Shown in pieces: positions 7,831 to 15,812 of a stretch of 43,907 nucleotides of DNA (positions are counted from its first letter, which is position 1; each line of letters opens with the position of its first letter). The stretch is taken from positions 1 through 43,907 of the forward strand of contig CAZVUN010000008.1 in assembly GCA_964629975.1 (NCBI GenBank), given 5' to 3'. The notes below the pieces were generated by a model. The model did no database searches. It saw nothing but the letters and a program-made list of their open reading frames with translations, and was not told the DNA's origin. This DNA is from G020354085 sp964629975 (GTDB lineage Bacteria; Pseudomonadota; Gammaproteobacteria; Acidiferrobacterales; Sulfurifustaceae). The position numbers and the translations under genes were made by a program.

Positions 7831-8928
7831 CTAGGCGGCGAACTGCCGCAGGCGCAGCGGCTGGCGGCGCGAACCCCAGTCGCCCGGGCGCGGCTGGAAC
7901 ACGCCGGCGCAGGCGCTGCCGCACTGCTGGCAGCGGCCCTGCGCGTCGAGATTCCACGCGGTGATGTCGTAGCCATCGCGCCCGATCAGCTTGCCACCGC
8001 ACTGGTGGCAATAGGTGCTCTGGCCGGCCGCGTCGCGTACGTTGCCGGTGTAGGCGTAGCGCACGCCGTTGGCGAGGGCGATCTTGCGCGCACGCGTCAG
8101 GGTCGCGGCCGGGGTCGGCGGGACGTCGAGCATCTTCCAGTCCGGATGAAACGCGGTGAAGTGCATCGGCACGTCGGGGCCGAGGTTCCTCACCACCCAT
8201 TGCGTCATCTGCTCGATCTCGGCATCCGAATCGTTGTGCCCCGGGATCAGCAGCGTGGTGAGCTCGAACCAGACCCGGGTTTCGTGCTTGAGGTAGACGA
8301 GCGTGTCGAGCACCGGCTGCAGGTGCCCGCCGCAGATCTTGAAGTAGAAGTCCTCGGTGAAGCCCTTCAGGTCGACATTGGCCGCGTCCATGTATTCATA
8401 GAACTCGCGGCGCGGGCCCTCGCACATGTAGCCGGAGGTCACGGCGACCGACTTGATGCCGTACTCGCGGCACGCCTTGGCCACGTCGATCGCGTATTCC
8501 ATGAAGATGATCGGGTCGTTGTAGGTGTAGGCGACGCTCTGGCAGCCCATCTCGTGCGCGGCGCGCGCGATCGTGGCCGGCGTGGCCTGGTCCATGAGCG
8601 TGTCCATCTCGCGCGACTTGGAGATGTCCCAGTTCTGGCAGAACTTGCACGCCAGGTTGCAGCCGGCGGTGCCGAACGACAGGACCGGGGTCCCGGGCAG
8701 GAAATGGTTGAGCGGCTTCTTCTCGATCGGATCGATGCAGAAGCCGCTCGAGCGCCCGTAGGTGGTGAGCACGATCGCGCCACCCTGGTTGGCGCGCACG
8801 AAGCACAGCCCGCGCTGGCCCTCGTGCAGCTTGCAGTAGCGCGGGCACAGGTCGCACTGCACGCGCCCGTCGGGGAGCGTGTGCCAGTACTTGGTCGGGA
8901 CCGTGTCGCTGAAGATTTCGGCTTCCAT
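7831..8928 (-). CDS. AmmeMemoRadiSam system radical SAM enzyme
   Basis: A 365-residue radical SAM protein with the Fe-S motif CNLACKFC (Cys90, 94, 97). Four N-terminal cysteines (CDLCPRYC and LCFVR, Cys25-42) and C-terminal zinc-ribbon pairs (CHQCGG, CQQCGS) may bind further metal. This layout matches the radical SAM member of the AmmeMemoRadiSam set, related to pyruvate-formate-lyase activating enzymes, whose substrate I do not know to be established. The two partner proteins are encoded divergently from 9051. I chose the ATG at 8928 because family members begin just ahead of the first CxxC. A GTG at 8955 is an alternative. There is a 58-base gap to the phosphoribosyltransferase gene. Confidence 0.93.
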   Translation of the reverse strand: MEAEIFSDTVPTKYWHTLPDGRVQCDLCPRYCKLHEGQRGLCFVRANQGGAIVLTTYGRSSGFCIDPIEKKPLNHFLPGTPVLSFGTAGCNLACKFCQNWDISKSREMDTLMDQATPATIARAAHEMGCQSVAYTYNDPIIFMEYAIDVAKACREYGIKSVAVTSGYMCEGPRREFYEYMDAANVDLKGFTEDFYFKICGGHLQPVLDTLVYLKHETRVWFELTTLLIPGHNDSDAEIEQMTQWVVRNLGPDVPMHFTAFHPDWKMLDVPPTPAATLTRARKIALANGVRYAYTGNVRDAAGQSTYCHQCGGKLIGRDGYDITAWNLDAQGRCQQCGSACAGVFQPRPGDWGSRRQPLRLRQFAA

Positions 8929-9050
8929 AGGACTGATCCATGCGGCCGGACGCACAATTGATCAACATTTTCACCATACGCCGGCGCGCGCGGCTTGAAA
9001 ATACCCACCGAGAGGATCATTTTTAGGCATCAGGACAGAGGTAGCTGACC

Positions 9051-9836
9051 ATGCTGAACGTGCGCCCGCCGGCCGTGGCCGGCATGTTCTACCCGGACGA
9101 TGCGCGCGAACTGCGCGCAATGTTGAGTGAATTCCTCAAGGTTGCGCCGCCCGCCGCGGCGGTACCGAAGGCGATCATTGCGCCGCACGCGGGTTACGTC
9201 TATTCCGGGCCGGTGGCCGGCAGGGTGTACGCGCTGCTTGCGCCGGCGCGTGCCACGATCACGCGCGTGGTGCTGCTCGGGCCCTCGCACCGCGTGCCAT
9301 TCGCGGGGCTCGCGCTGTCGAGCGCCGCGCGCTTCCGCACGCCGCTCGGTGATATCGCGCTCGATCAGCAAGCCGCCGCGGCCCTCAAGGACCTGCCGCA
9401 GGTGCGGGTGCTCGACCGCGCGCACGCCGAGGAGCACAGTCTCGAGGTGCACCTGCCGTTCCTGCAAACGGTGCTCGATCACTTCACGCTCGTGCCGCTG
9501 GTCGTGGGCGAGGCGCGCGCCGAGGAGGTGGGCGAAGTGCTGGAGCGCCTGTGGGGCGGCCCGGAAACCCTGATCGTGGTGAGCTCGGACCTGTCGCACT
9601 ACCACGACTACGCCACGGCGCAGCGCATGGACGCCGCCACCTCGCGCGCGATCGAACAGCTCCGCTACGAGGACATCGGGTACGACGATGCCTGCGGGCG
9701 CATCCCGGTGAGCGGCCTGCTGTACGTGGCGCGCCGCCGGGGACTGCACGGCAGGATCATCGACCTGCGCAACTCCGGCGACACCGCCGGCCCGCGCAGC
9801 CAGGTCGTCGGTTATGGCGCCTACGCCTTCCATTGA
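9051..9836 (+). CDS. AmmeMemoRadiSam system protein B (Memo-like)
   Basis: A 261-residue member of the Memo family, with the fold of class III extradiol dioxygenases. Metal-site residues of the family are in place: APHAGYVYSG (His46), LLGPSHRVPFAG (His80), EEHSLEVHLPF, SSDLSHYHDY and DDACGRIPV (Cys215). Human MEMO1 uses two His and a Cys for copper or iron. The role of the bacterial proteins is unproven. The ATG at 9051 has GAGGT about 10 bases upstream. It is the first gene of a plus-strand operon and overlaps the AMMECR1-like gene by 23 bases. Confidence 0.93.
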   Translation: MLNVRPPAVAGMFYPDDARELRAMLSEFLKVAPPAAAVPKAIIAPHAGYVYSGPVAGRVYALLAPARATITRVVLLGPSHRVPFAGLALSSAARFRTPLGDIALDQQAAAALKDLPQVRVLDRAHAEEHSLEVHLPFLQTVLDHFTLVPLVVGEARAEEVGEVLERLWGGPETLIVVSSDLSHYHDYATAQRMDAATSRAIEQLRYEDIGYDDACGRIPVSGLLYVARRRGLHGRIIDLRNSGDTAGPRSQVVGYGAYAFH

Positions 9837-10398
9837 CACGGCCACCGGCCTCGCGGCCGCCGACCGGCAGACGCTGCTCGAATTCGCGCAACGGTCGATC
9901 GCGCGCGGCCTGGCCGGCGGGCGGCTCACGGTGCGGCCCGGGGAGTTCTCGCCGCCGCTGCAGGCGCACGCGGCAAGCTTCGTAACGCTGCACGTGCACG
10001 GCGAGCTGCGCGGCTGCATCGGCACGCTCGAGGCGCAGCGGCCACTCATTGCCGATGTCGTGAGCAACGCCTGGAGCGCCGCCTTCCGCGACCCGCGCTT
10101 TCCGGCGCTGACACGCGCGGAGTTCCAGGTGCTCGATCTGCACATCTCGGTGCTGAGCGAGCCGCAGCCGATGGCCGTGGCATCCGAGGCCGAGCTGCTC
10201 GCGCAGCTGCGTCCCGGCATCGACGGCCTGGTGCTGGAGGAGGGCCTCCACCGCGGTACCTTCCTGCCGGCGGTGTGGGAGCACCTGTCGGAGCCGCGCG
10301 AGTTCGTGCGCCACCTGAAGCGCAAGGCCGGGCTGCCGGCGGAATACTGGTCGCCGACGTTGCGCGTGAGCCGCTACACGGTGGTATCGGTGCCGTGA
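9814..10398 (+). CDS. AmmeMemoRadiSam system protein A (AMMECR1-like)
   Basis: A 194-residue AMMECR1-domain protein. The invariant LRGCIG motif is at residues 65-70, followed by RPLIADVVSNAWSAAFRDPRF and LDLHISVLSEP, all family signatures; the end PAEYW...RVSRYTV is also typical. The conserved Cys in LRGCIG suggests an active or metal-binding site, but the activity is unknown. The ATG at 9814 lies inside the end of the Memo-like gene, and the stop overlaps the GTG start of the next gene (GTGA), so three genes are tightly coupled. Confidence 0.93.
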   Translation: MAPTPSIDTATGLAAADRQTLLEFAQRSIARGLAGGRLTVRPGEFSPPLQAHAASFVTLHVHGELRGCIGTLEAQRPLIADVVSNAWSAAFRDPRFPALTRAEFQVLDLHISVLSEPQPMAVASEAELLAQLRPGIDGLVLEEGLHRGTFLPAVWEHLSEPREFVRHLKRKAGLPAEYWSPTLRVSRYTVVSVP

Positions 10399-11414
10399 GC
10401 GGCCAGCCGCAGGGTCGGGGAGGGCAGCAGCCGGCCGCGCCGCTCGCGCTGTTTGCGCTCCATGCCACGCGCGCGCTCGGCGAGCGCGTGGCCGCCGAGC
10501 TCGACGTCGCGCTCGGTGCGCACGAGGAGCGCGACTTCGAGGACGGCGAGCACAAGGCGCGCCCGCTCGTGAGCGTGCGCGAGGCGGATGTCTACGTGAT
10601 CCAGTCGCTCTACGGCGAGGCCGGTCAGAGCGTCAACGACAAGCTGGTGCGGCTGCTGTTTTTCCTGGGCGCGTTGCGCGATGCGGGCGCGGCGCGCGTG
10701 ACCGCCGTGCTGCCGTATCTCGCCTACGCGCGCAAGGACGCCCGCACCCAGCCGCGCGACCCGCTCAGCACGCGCTACGTGGCGCAGCTGCTCGAGGCCG
10801 TCGGCACCGACCGGGTCGTCGCGCTCGAGGTGCACAACGTGTCGGCGTTCCAGAATGCCTTTCGCTGCCGCGCCGAGCACCTTCATCCGACGCGCCTGTT
10901 CGCGAGCTACTTTGCGCAACGCCTCGGCCCCGGCTCGCGCGTGACCGTGGTGTCGCCCGACCCGGGCGGCTACAAGCGCGCCGAGCGCCTGCGCCGCGCG
11001 CTCGCTGCGCTGCTGCGGCGCGAGGTCGGGCTTGCATTTCTCGAGAAGGCGCGCGGCGGCGGGGTCATGAGCCCCGGGCGGCTGGTGGGCGAGGTGCGCG
11101 ATACCGCCGCTGTCATTGTCGATGATCTCATCAGCACCGGCGGCACGCTCGCCCACGCGGCGCGCACCTGCCGCGCCGCGGGGGCGCAGCGCGTGTACGC
11201 CGCCGCCGCGCATGGCGTCTTCGCCGGTGACGCCGCGGCCAATCTCGCCGAGGCGGCGCTCGAGCGCATCCTCATCACCGACAGCGTGGCGCCGCGGCTT
11301 GCCCCGGGCCCGGCGCGCGACAAGCTCGAGGTCCTGCCGGTGGCGGGGCTTGTCGCCGCGGCCATCGAGCGTCTGCACCGGGGCGGCTCACTGACCGAGC
11401 TGCTCGAGGGCTGA
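10395..11414 (+). CDS. Divergent ribose-phosphate pyrophosphokinase (PRPP synthetase) homologue
   Basis: A 339-residue protein with the two phosphoribosyltransferase-fold halves of PRPP synthetase. The flexible catalytic loop resembles AYARKDARTQPRDPLSTRYV, and the PRPP loop is VIVDDLISTGGTL. The usual DLHAGQIQGFF segment is replaced by EVHNVSAFQNAF, so it belongs to a side branch. It may make PRPP from ribose 5-phosphate or a variant product. The open frame reaches back to 10275, but the GTG at 10395 overlaps the AMMECR1 stop (GTGA) and removes a low-complexity extension. Its 3' end overlaps the convergent kinase gene by 27 bases. PRPP would be the substrate of the phosphoribosyltransferase across the divergent promoter. 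Confidence 0.85.
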   Translation: MSGQPQGRGGQQPAAPLALFALHATRALGERVAAELDVALGAHEERDFEDGEHKARPLVSVREADVYVIQSLYGEAGQSVNDKLVRLLFFLGALRDAGAARVTAVLPYLAYARKDARTQPRDPLSTRYVAQLLEAVGTDRVVALEVHNVSAFQNAFRCRAEHLHPTRLFASYFAQRLGPGSRVTVVSPDPGGYKRAERLRRALAALLRREVGLAFLEKARGGGVMSPGRLVGEVRDTAAVIVDDLISTGGTLAHAARTCRAAGAQRVYAAAAHGVFAGDAAANLAEAALERILITDSVAPRLAPGPARDKLEVLPVAGLVAAAIERLHRGGSLTELLEG

Positions 11415-12428
11415 GCGCGCCTCGCGCCCGGCGATCGCGAGGTAATCGCGGGCGAGCTGTTGCCACTTCGGCCACTCGGGGGGCGGGAGCTCGCGCACGT
11501 GCCAGAGGCTGAGCTTCGCGCGCAGCAGGGCGCGCAGCGCCTTGTAGAGCTGCACGAGCGCCTGCGGTGCGGTGTCGCCGGCCGCGCTCGCATACGCCGC
11601 GAGCAGCGAGGCGCCCACGCCGGGTGCCCCGGCGCGGTCGCATTCCATGGCGAGGAAGGCGAGCTCATCGAGCGCATCGACGATGCGATACTCGCGGTTG
11701 AACTCCAGGCAGTCGATCACCAGCGGCTGCGGGGCGAGGCACACATGCTCCGGGCGCAGGTCGCCATGACCCTCGACGATGCGACCGAGCGCGGCGCGTG
11801 CCTCGACCGCGGCGCCCGCGCGCGCGAGCAGCGCCTCGAGGGCGGCGCAGACCTCGTGCACCGGCTGCGGCGCGAGCCCGAGCCCCGGTTCGCCGAGCGC
11901 CACGCACTGCTCCTTGAGCTGGGCGGTGAGGCGGGCGCGGTACTGGGTTCCGCTCAGCGCGATGCGCGGCGCCTCGCGGTGAAAGCGCGCCAGGCGCGCG
12001 GCAAGCGCCGCGATCTCGTGCGCTGCGACAGCCCCCGCGCGCAGGCGCGCATCGAGCATGTCGGCGGCCGGCAGCCGTTGCATCTTGATCAGCCACTCGA
12101 CCGGCTCACCCGCGGCCTCGACGGCGAGGCGGCCGCTTGCGGTGCGCGCGAGCGCCACCACGGCGAGATACACCTCCGCGGCCAGGCGGCGATTGAGCCG
12201 CAGCTCCTCCGCGCAGGCGCGTGCGCGCGCCTCGAGCGTGGAGAAGTCGAGATAGGCGTAGCGCACCGGTTTCTTGAGCTTGTAGGCGTGGGTCTCGGTG
12301 AGGAACACCCACGACATGTGCGTCTCGATCGGCTCGACGCGGCGGACCGCACCCGCACCCGGGTAGCTCGCCGGATCGCGCAGCGCGGCGACCTTCTCAT
12401 CGAGCGTTGCCTCGCGCAGCGCGTTCAT
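11388..12428 (-). CDS. Aminoglycoside-phosphotransferase-like kinase (COG2187 type)
   Basis: A 346-residue protein with a kinase-like fold. It has a lysine-bearing LTETHAYKLKKPVRYAYLDF segment near the N terminus, the catalytic loop GHGDLRPEHVCL (a HGD Brenner motif with His where Asn is common) and the metal-binding Asp in VIDCLEFN. This pattern fits the COG2187 branch of APH-type kinases, whose substrates are generally unknown; it is not evidence of drug resistance. The ATG at 12428 overlaps the TGA of the sugar dehydrogenase gene upstream (ATGA), so the two are translationally coupled. The same frame is open further upstream, but that part is a shadow of the dehydrogenase gene. Confidence 0.8.
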   Translation of the reverse strand: MNALREATLDEKVAALRDPASYPGAGAVRRVEPIETHMSWVFLTETHAYKLKKPVRYAYLDFSTLEARARACAEELRLNRRLAAEVYLAVVALARTASGRLAVEAAGEPVEWLIKMQRLPAADMLDARLRAGAVAAHEIAALAARLARFHREAPRIALSGTQYRARLTAQLKEQCVALGEPGLGLAPQPVHEVCAALEALLARAGAAVEARAALGRIVEGHGDLRPEHVCLAPQPLVIDCLEFNREYRIVDALDELAFLAMECDRAGAPGVGASLLAAYASAAGDTAPQALVQLYKALRALLRAKLSLWHVRELPPPEWPKWQQLARDYLAIAGREARSALEQLGQ

Positions 12429-13645
12429 GGACGCGTGGCGGCCACGATCTTGAGCACGCGCCCGCCGCCGTGGTCGGCCACGTACAGCTCGCGCCGGGCG
12501 TCCTCGCCGAAGCTCGAGATCTGCAGCGACCCGAGGCGCAGCCGCCCGAGCAGCCGCTCGAGCGCGGCGGGGCCGAGGAGCTCGCGATGTGCCGCAACGC
12601 GCGCGCCGTCGTAGCGCAGGCCCCAGAGGCGCTGGGTCACGTAGTCGGCGAACAGGTACACCCCGCACAGCCCGGGCACGGATGCACCGCGATACACGAA
12701 GCCGCCGGTGACCGAGAAACCCTGCGGATGGCGGTAGACATGGATCGGTGGCGTGAGCCCGCGGCGCTCGCAATCCGCACCGAACGCCGGCGTGCAAATG
12801 TCGCCTTCCATGATGCGCCAGCCGTAATTGCCGCCGCGCTCGATCACGTCGATCTCCTCCACCGCGTTCTGTCCGACATCCGCCGCGTACAGCCGGCCGC
12901 TGGCGGCATCGAACGCGAAGCGCCAGGGGTTGCGCAGCCCGTAGGCCCAGATCTCCCCGCGCGCGCCGGTGCGGTTCACGAACGGATTGTCGCGCGGGAT
13001 CGCGTAGGGCAGGGCATCGGTCGAGCGGTCCACGTCGATGCGCAGGATCTTGCCGAGCAGCGAGCCGAGATTCTGCGCGTGGTCGTGCGGATCGTTGGCC
13101 GCGCCGCCGTCGCCCAGGCCGATGTACAGATAACCGTCCGGTCCGAAGGCGAGCTGCCCGCCGTTGTGGTTGCTGTACGGTTGCTCGACCCGCAGCAGCA
13201 CGGTCTCGGCGCCGCGGTCCGCCCGGTTGCGCGCGGCGCGCCGCAGCCGCGACACGTGCGTATACAGCTTGCCGGCGCGGCGCGTGGTGTAGTTGACGTA
13301 CAGCAGGCCGTTGTCGGCATAGCGCGGATGGAAGGCGACCGCGAGCAGGCCCTTCTCGCCGCCGCTGTCCACGCGCTCACGGATATCGAGGAACGGTTCC
13401 GGCAGGAGCCGGCCTTTCTCGATGATGCGGATCACGCCGGCCTGCTCGACCACGTACAGCCGATTCGCCGTGCCGTCGTGCGCGATGTGCACCGGATTCT
13501 TGAGCCCGCTCGCCACCTCGGCAAGCGCGATGTCCGGGATCGGTGCGTTGGCCGCCGGGTCAGGGCAGGGCGCCGGGGCGGCAGCGAGCGCGCCGACCGG
13601 CAGCAACGCGCCGAGCAGCACCGCGCGCGGCAGGGTGTCGAGCAT
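12425..13645 (-). CDS. PQQ-dependent sugar dehydrogenase-like protein
   Basis: A 406-residue secreted protein of the glucose/sorbosone dehydrogenase family (COG2133). A signal peptide of about 22 residues (MLDTLPRAVLLGALLPVGALA) is followed by beta-propeller blades containing GLKNPVHIAHDG, GEKGLLAVAFHPRYADNG, NHNGGQLAFGPDGYLYIGLGDGG, GLRNPWRF and ADVGQNAVEEID, the recognised family blocks. It probably oxidises a sugar aldose in the periplasm using PQQ; the acceptor and substrate are not predictable. GGAGG lies five bases before the ATG. It is the middle gene of galT - dehydrogenase - kinase, 39 bases after galT. Confidence 0.9.
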   Translation of the reverse strand: MLDTLPRAVLLGALLPVGALAAAPAPCPDPAANAPIPDIALAEVASGLKNPVHIAHDGTANRLYVVEQAGVIRIIEKGRLLPEPFLDIRERVDSGGEKGLLAVAFHPRYADNGLLYVNYTTRRAGKLYTHVSRLRRAARNRADRGAETVLLRVEQPYSNHNGGQLAFGPDGYLYIGLGDGGAANDPHDHAQNLGSLLGKILRIDVDRSTDALPYAIPRDNPFVNRTGARGEIWAYGLRNPWRFAFDAASGRLYAADVGQNAVEEIDVIERGGNYGWRIMEGDICTPAFGADCERRGLTPPIHVYRHPQGFSVTGGFVYRGASVPGLCGVYLFADYVTQRLWGLRYDGARVAAHRELLGPAALERLLGRLRLGSLQISSFGEDARRELYVADHGGGRVLKIVAATRP

Positions 13646-13684
13646 GGCGGCCTCCGGCGTGGTGACAGACGGCCGCTATCTTAC

Positions 13685-14767
13685 TTAATCCAGTTGCACC
13701 GCGCGCAGCTTTTCGGCCGCGACCTCCGGCGCCACGGTGTTGACGAACAGGCCCGAGCCGAGCTCGAAGCCCGTGGGGATCGAGGTGCGCGGGGTGATCT
13801 CCAGATGCCAGTGGTAGCTCGCGTCGCACTCCTCGCAGCCCGGATCGTGGGGCAGCGAGTGCAGGAAGTAGTTGTACTGCGCCCCGCCGAGCACCGCATC
13901 GAGCCGCGCCATGGTGCGGCGCAGCACGCGCGCCAGATCGGCATAGTCGTCCGCACCGATGCGCAGGTAGTCGGCCTGGTGCGCGAGCGGCAGGATGTGC
14001 ACCTCCCACTCGTAGCGCGAGGCGAACGGCTTGATGGCGATGAACTTCTTGCCGCGCTCGATCACGTACTGGCCGACACTGATCTTGCGGTGGATCTCGC
14101 CCGACTCGCGGTCGTAGATGGTCGCTTCATAGGTGAGCGCCTCATCGATGAGCGAGCAGAAGATGCAGCGGTGGTTCTTCTGGTAGAAGGCGCGGCTCTG
14201 CGCGACCTCGGCCTGTACGTTGTCGGGGATCACCGGCGTGGCGATGATCTGGCTGTGGGTGTGGGCGATGGACGCCCCGGCCGCCGGGCCGAAGTTCTTG
14301 AACACCAGCACGTAGCGCAGCCGCGGATTGGAGCGGTACAGCTGCGCCATGCGTTCGCGGTAGGCGCCGAGCAGCAGTGCCAGGTGCGACTCGCTCATCT
14401 CGTGGATGGCGACGCCGTGCGCGTTGTGGTCGATGATGACCTCGTGGCGGCCGTAGCCGTCGATGGTCTGTTGCAGCCCGAACACGAGGTTGGGGTTCTC
14501 GCGATCGTCGCCCAGCACCGGGTAGAGGTTCTCGACGATGCGGATCGCCCACGGACCCTCGGGTGGATAGACCGCGATCTGCGGCGGGGTCATGTGCTCG
14601 TTGCCGGTGCAGAACGGGCAGGTGTCGACGTGCGTGCGCGTGTCGCGCGGGGCCGGCGCCTCGGCCTTCTTCGGGCGCATGGAGCGCGCGGTCGCCACCA
14701 GCACCGATTCGCTCGGCACGATCGGGTTGATGCGGATCTCGCGTACCGCCTTGGCTTCGGTCGTCAT
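13685..14767 (-). CDS. galT: Galactose-1-phosphate uridylyltransferase
   Basis: A 360-residue HIT-superfamily enzyme that moves UMP between UDP-glucose and galactose 1-phosphate in the Leloir pathway. The zinc-binding CPFCTGNE lies near residue 50, the nucleotidyl-His region reads AHTHSQIIA rather than the classical HPHGQ, and the C terminus has YHWHLEITPR with the second HxH. The first-His variation is common in the bacterial/archaeal branch, and such enzymes sometimes act on other sugar phosphates or as ADP-type transferases. GGGAGG sits before the ATG. It is first in its operon and divergent from dapA. Confidence 0.9.
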   Translation of the reverse strand: MTTEAKAVREIRINPIVPSESVLVATARSMRPKKAEAPAPRDTRTHVDTCPFCTGNEHMTPPQIAVYPPEGPWAIRIVENLYPVLGDDRENPNLVFGLQQTIDGYGRHEVIIDHNAHGVAIHEMSESHLALLLGAYRERMAQLYRSNPRLRYVLVFKNFGPAAGASIAHTHSQIIATPVIPDNVQAEVAQSRAFYQKNHRCIFCSLIDEALTYEATIYDRESGEIHRKISVGQYVIERGKKFIAIKPFASRYEWEVHILPLAHQADYLRIGADDYADLARVLRRTMARLDAVLGGAQYNYFLHSLPHDPGCEECDASYHWHLEITPRTSIPTGFELGSGLFVNTVAPEVAAEKLRAVQLD

Positions 14768-14799
14768 GGCTCGGTTCCTCCCGGTGGTGCGTCAATCTA

Positions 14800-14815
14800 G
14801 CGCCGCACGCGGCGC
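14800..14815. other. GC hairpin in the galT-dapA divergent region
   Basis: GCGCCGC and GCGGCGC flank a two-base AC, giving a near-perfect palindrome 33 bases upstream of the galT start. It would lie in the 5' untranslated region or promoter of galT. It could be an operator or just a GC-rich dyad; no matching second copy is visible nearby. Confidence 0.3.
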
Positions 14816-14864
14816 GGGAGCGAGCAAAAACCGCTGATTTGCCCATAAACGCGCGGTCCGCGCC

Positions 14865-14893
14865 TTGTCAGGGCGGGCGCGCGAAAGTACCAT
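14865..14893 (+). promoter_or_regulatory. Probable sigma-70 promoter of dapA
   Basis: TTGTCA (14865-14870), a 17-base spacer and TACCAT (14888-14893) form a reasonable -35/-10 pair in an otherwise very GC-rich region. The expected transcription start is near 14900, about 34 bases before the dapA ATG, and would begin the dapA-bamC-hydrolase-purL run. Confidence 0.5.
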
Positions 14894-14933
14894 GCGCGTT
14901 CAGTTTTCCCCTCGCCGGCAGGCTCGACGCTAT

Positions 14934-15812
14934 ATGTTCCGCGGCAGTATGGTGGCCCTGGTCACCCCCATGAACGACGACGGCTCCCTCGACCGCGAGG
15001 CGCTCGCACGCCTGGTCGAATTTCACCTCGCCAACGGCACCGACGCGATCGTCGCGGTCGGCACCACCGGCGAATCGCCGACCCTCGACATGGACGAGCA
15101 CTGCGAGGTGATCCGCCTGACGGTCCAGGCGGCGCACCAGCGCATCCCGGTCATCGCCGGCACCGGCGCCAATTCCACCAGCGAGGCGATCGAGCTCACG
15201 CGCTGCGCGCAGGCGGCCGGGGCCGACGCCTGCCTGCTGGTCACGCCGTACTACAACAAGCCAACCCAGGAAGGGCTGTACCGGCACCACAAGGCCGTGG
15301 CCGAGGCCGTGGCGATTCCGCAGATCCTGTACAACGTCCCGGGGCGCACCGGTGTCGACATGCAGCCCGAGACGGTCGAGCGTCTGGCCGCGGTGCCCAA
15401 TATTATCGGTATCAAGGAGGCGACCGGGAACCTCGAGCGTGCGCGCGACATCCTGCGCCGCTGCGGCAGCGGGTTCGCCCTGTACTCCGGCGACGATGCC
15501 ACCGCGCTCGATTGCATCCTGCTCGGTGGCCAGGGCGACATCTCCGTGACCGCCAACGTCGCGCCGCGTCTGATGCACGAGATGTGCACGCTCGCGCTCG
15601 CCGGGCGCGAGCGCGAAGCGCGCGCCATCAACGAGCGCCTCATGGGCCTGCACCAGAACCTGTTCTGCGAGTCCAACCCGATCCCGGTGAAGTGGGCACT
15701 CGCCACCATGGGCCTGATCCGCGGCGGGATCCGCCTGCCGCTGACACCGCTTGCGCCCCGGTGCCACGAACCGCTGCGTGCGGCCATGCGCCAGGCGGGC
15801 ATCAACGTCTGA
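14934..15812 (+). CDS. dapA: 4-hydroxy-tetrahydrodipicolinate synthase
   Basis: A 292-residue enzyme condensing pyruvate with aspartate semialdehyde, the first committed step towards diaminopimelate and lysine. AVGTTGESPT (41-50), Tyr133 and Arg138 in LYNVPGRTG, and the Schiff-base Lys161 in IIGIKEATGN occur at the canonical numbering. The frame is open further upstream, but the ATG at 14934 gives the standard MFRGSMVALVTPM start and exactly the usual 292-residue length. The stop overlaps the bamC start by one base (TGATG). Confidence 0.97.
   Translation: MFRGSMVALVTPMNDDGSLDREALARLVEFHLANGTDAIVAVGTTGESPTLDMDEHCEVIRLTVQAAHQRIPVIAGTGANSTSEAIELTRCAQAAGADACLLVTPYYNKPTQEGLYRHHKAVAEAVAIPQILYNVPGRTGVDMQPETVERLAAVPNIIGIKEATGNLERARDILRRCGSGFALYSGDDATALDCILLGGQGDISVTANVAPRLMHEMCTLALAGREREARAINERLMGLHQNLFCESNPIPVKWALATMGLIRGGIRLPLTPLAPRCHEPLRAAMRQAGINV

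Noticed and set aside
8958..8965. TTGATCAA palindrome between the radical SAM and Memo-like genes as an FNR site
   Set aside because: FNR needs TTGAT-N4-ATCAA; here the half-sites are fused without the spacer, so it is only an 8-base palindrome.
11388..12428. Aminoglycoside resistance gene
   Set aside because: The HGDLRPEH loop fits the COG2187 branch with unknown substrates. Nothing suggests a drug target or mobile context.
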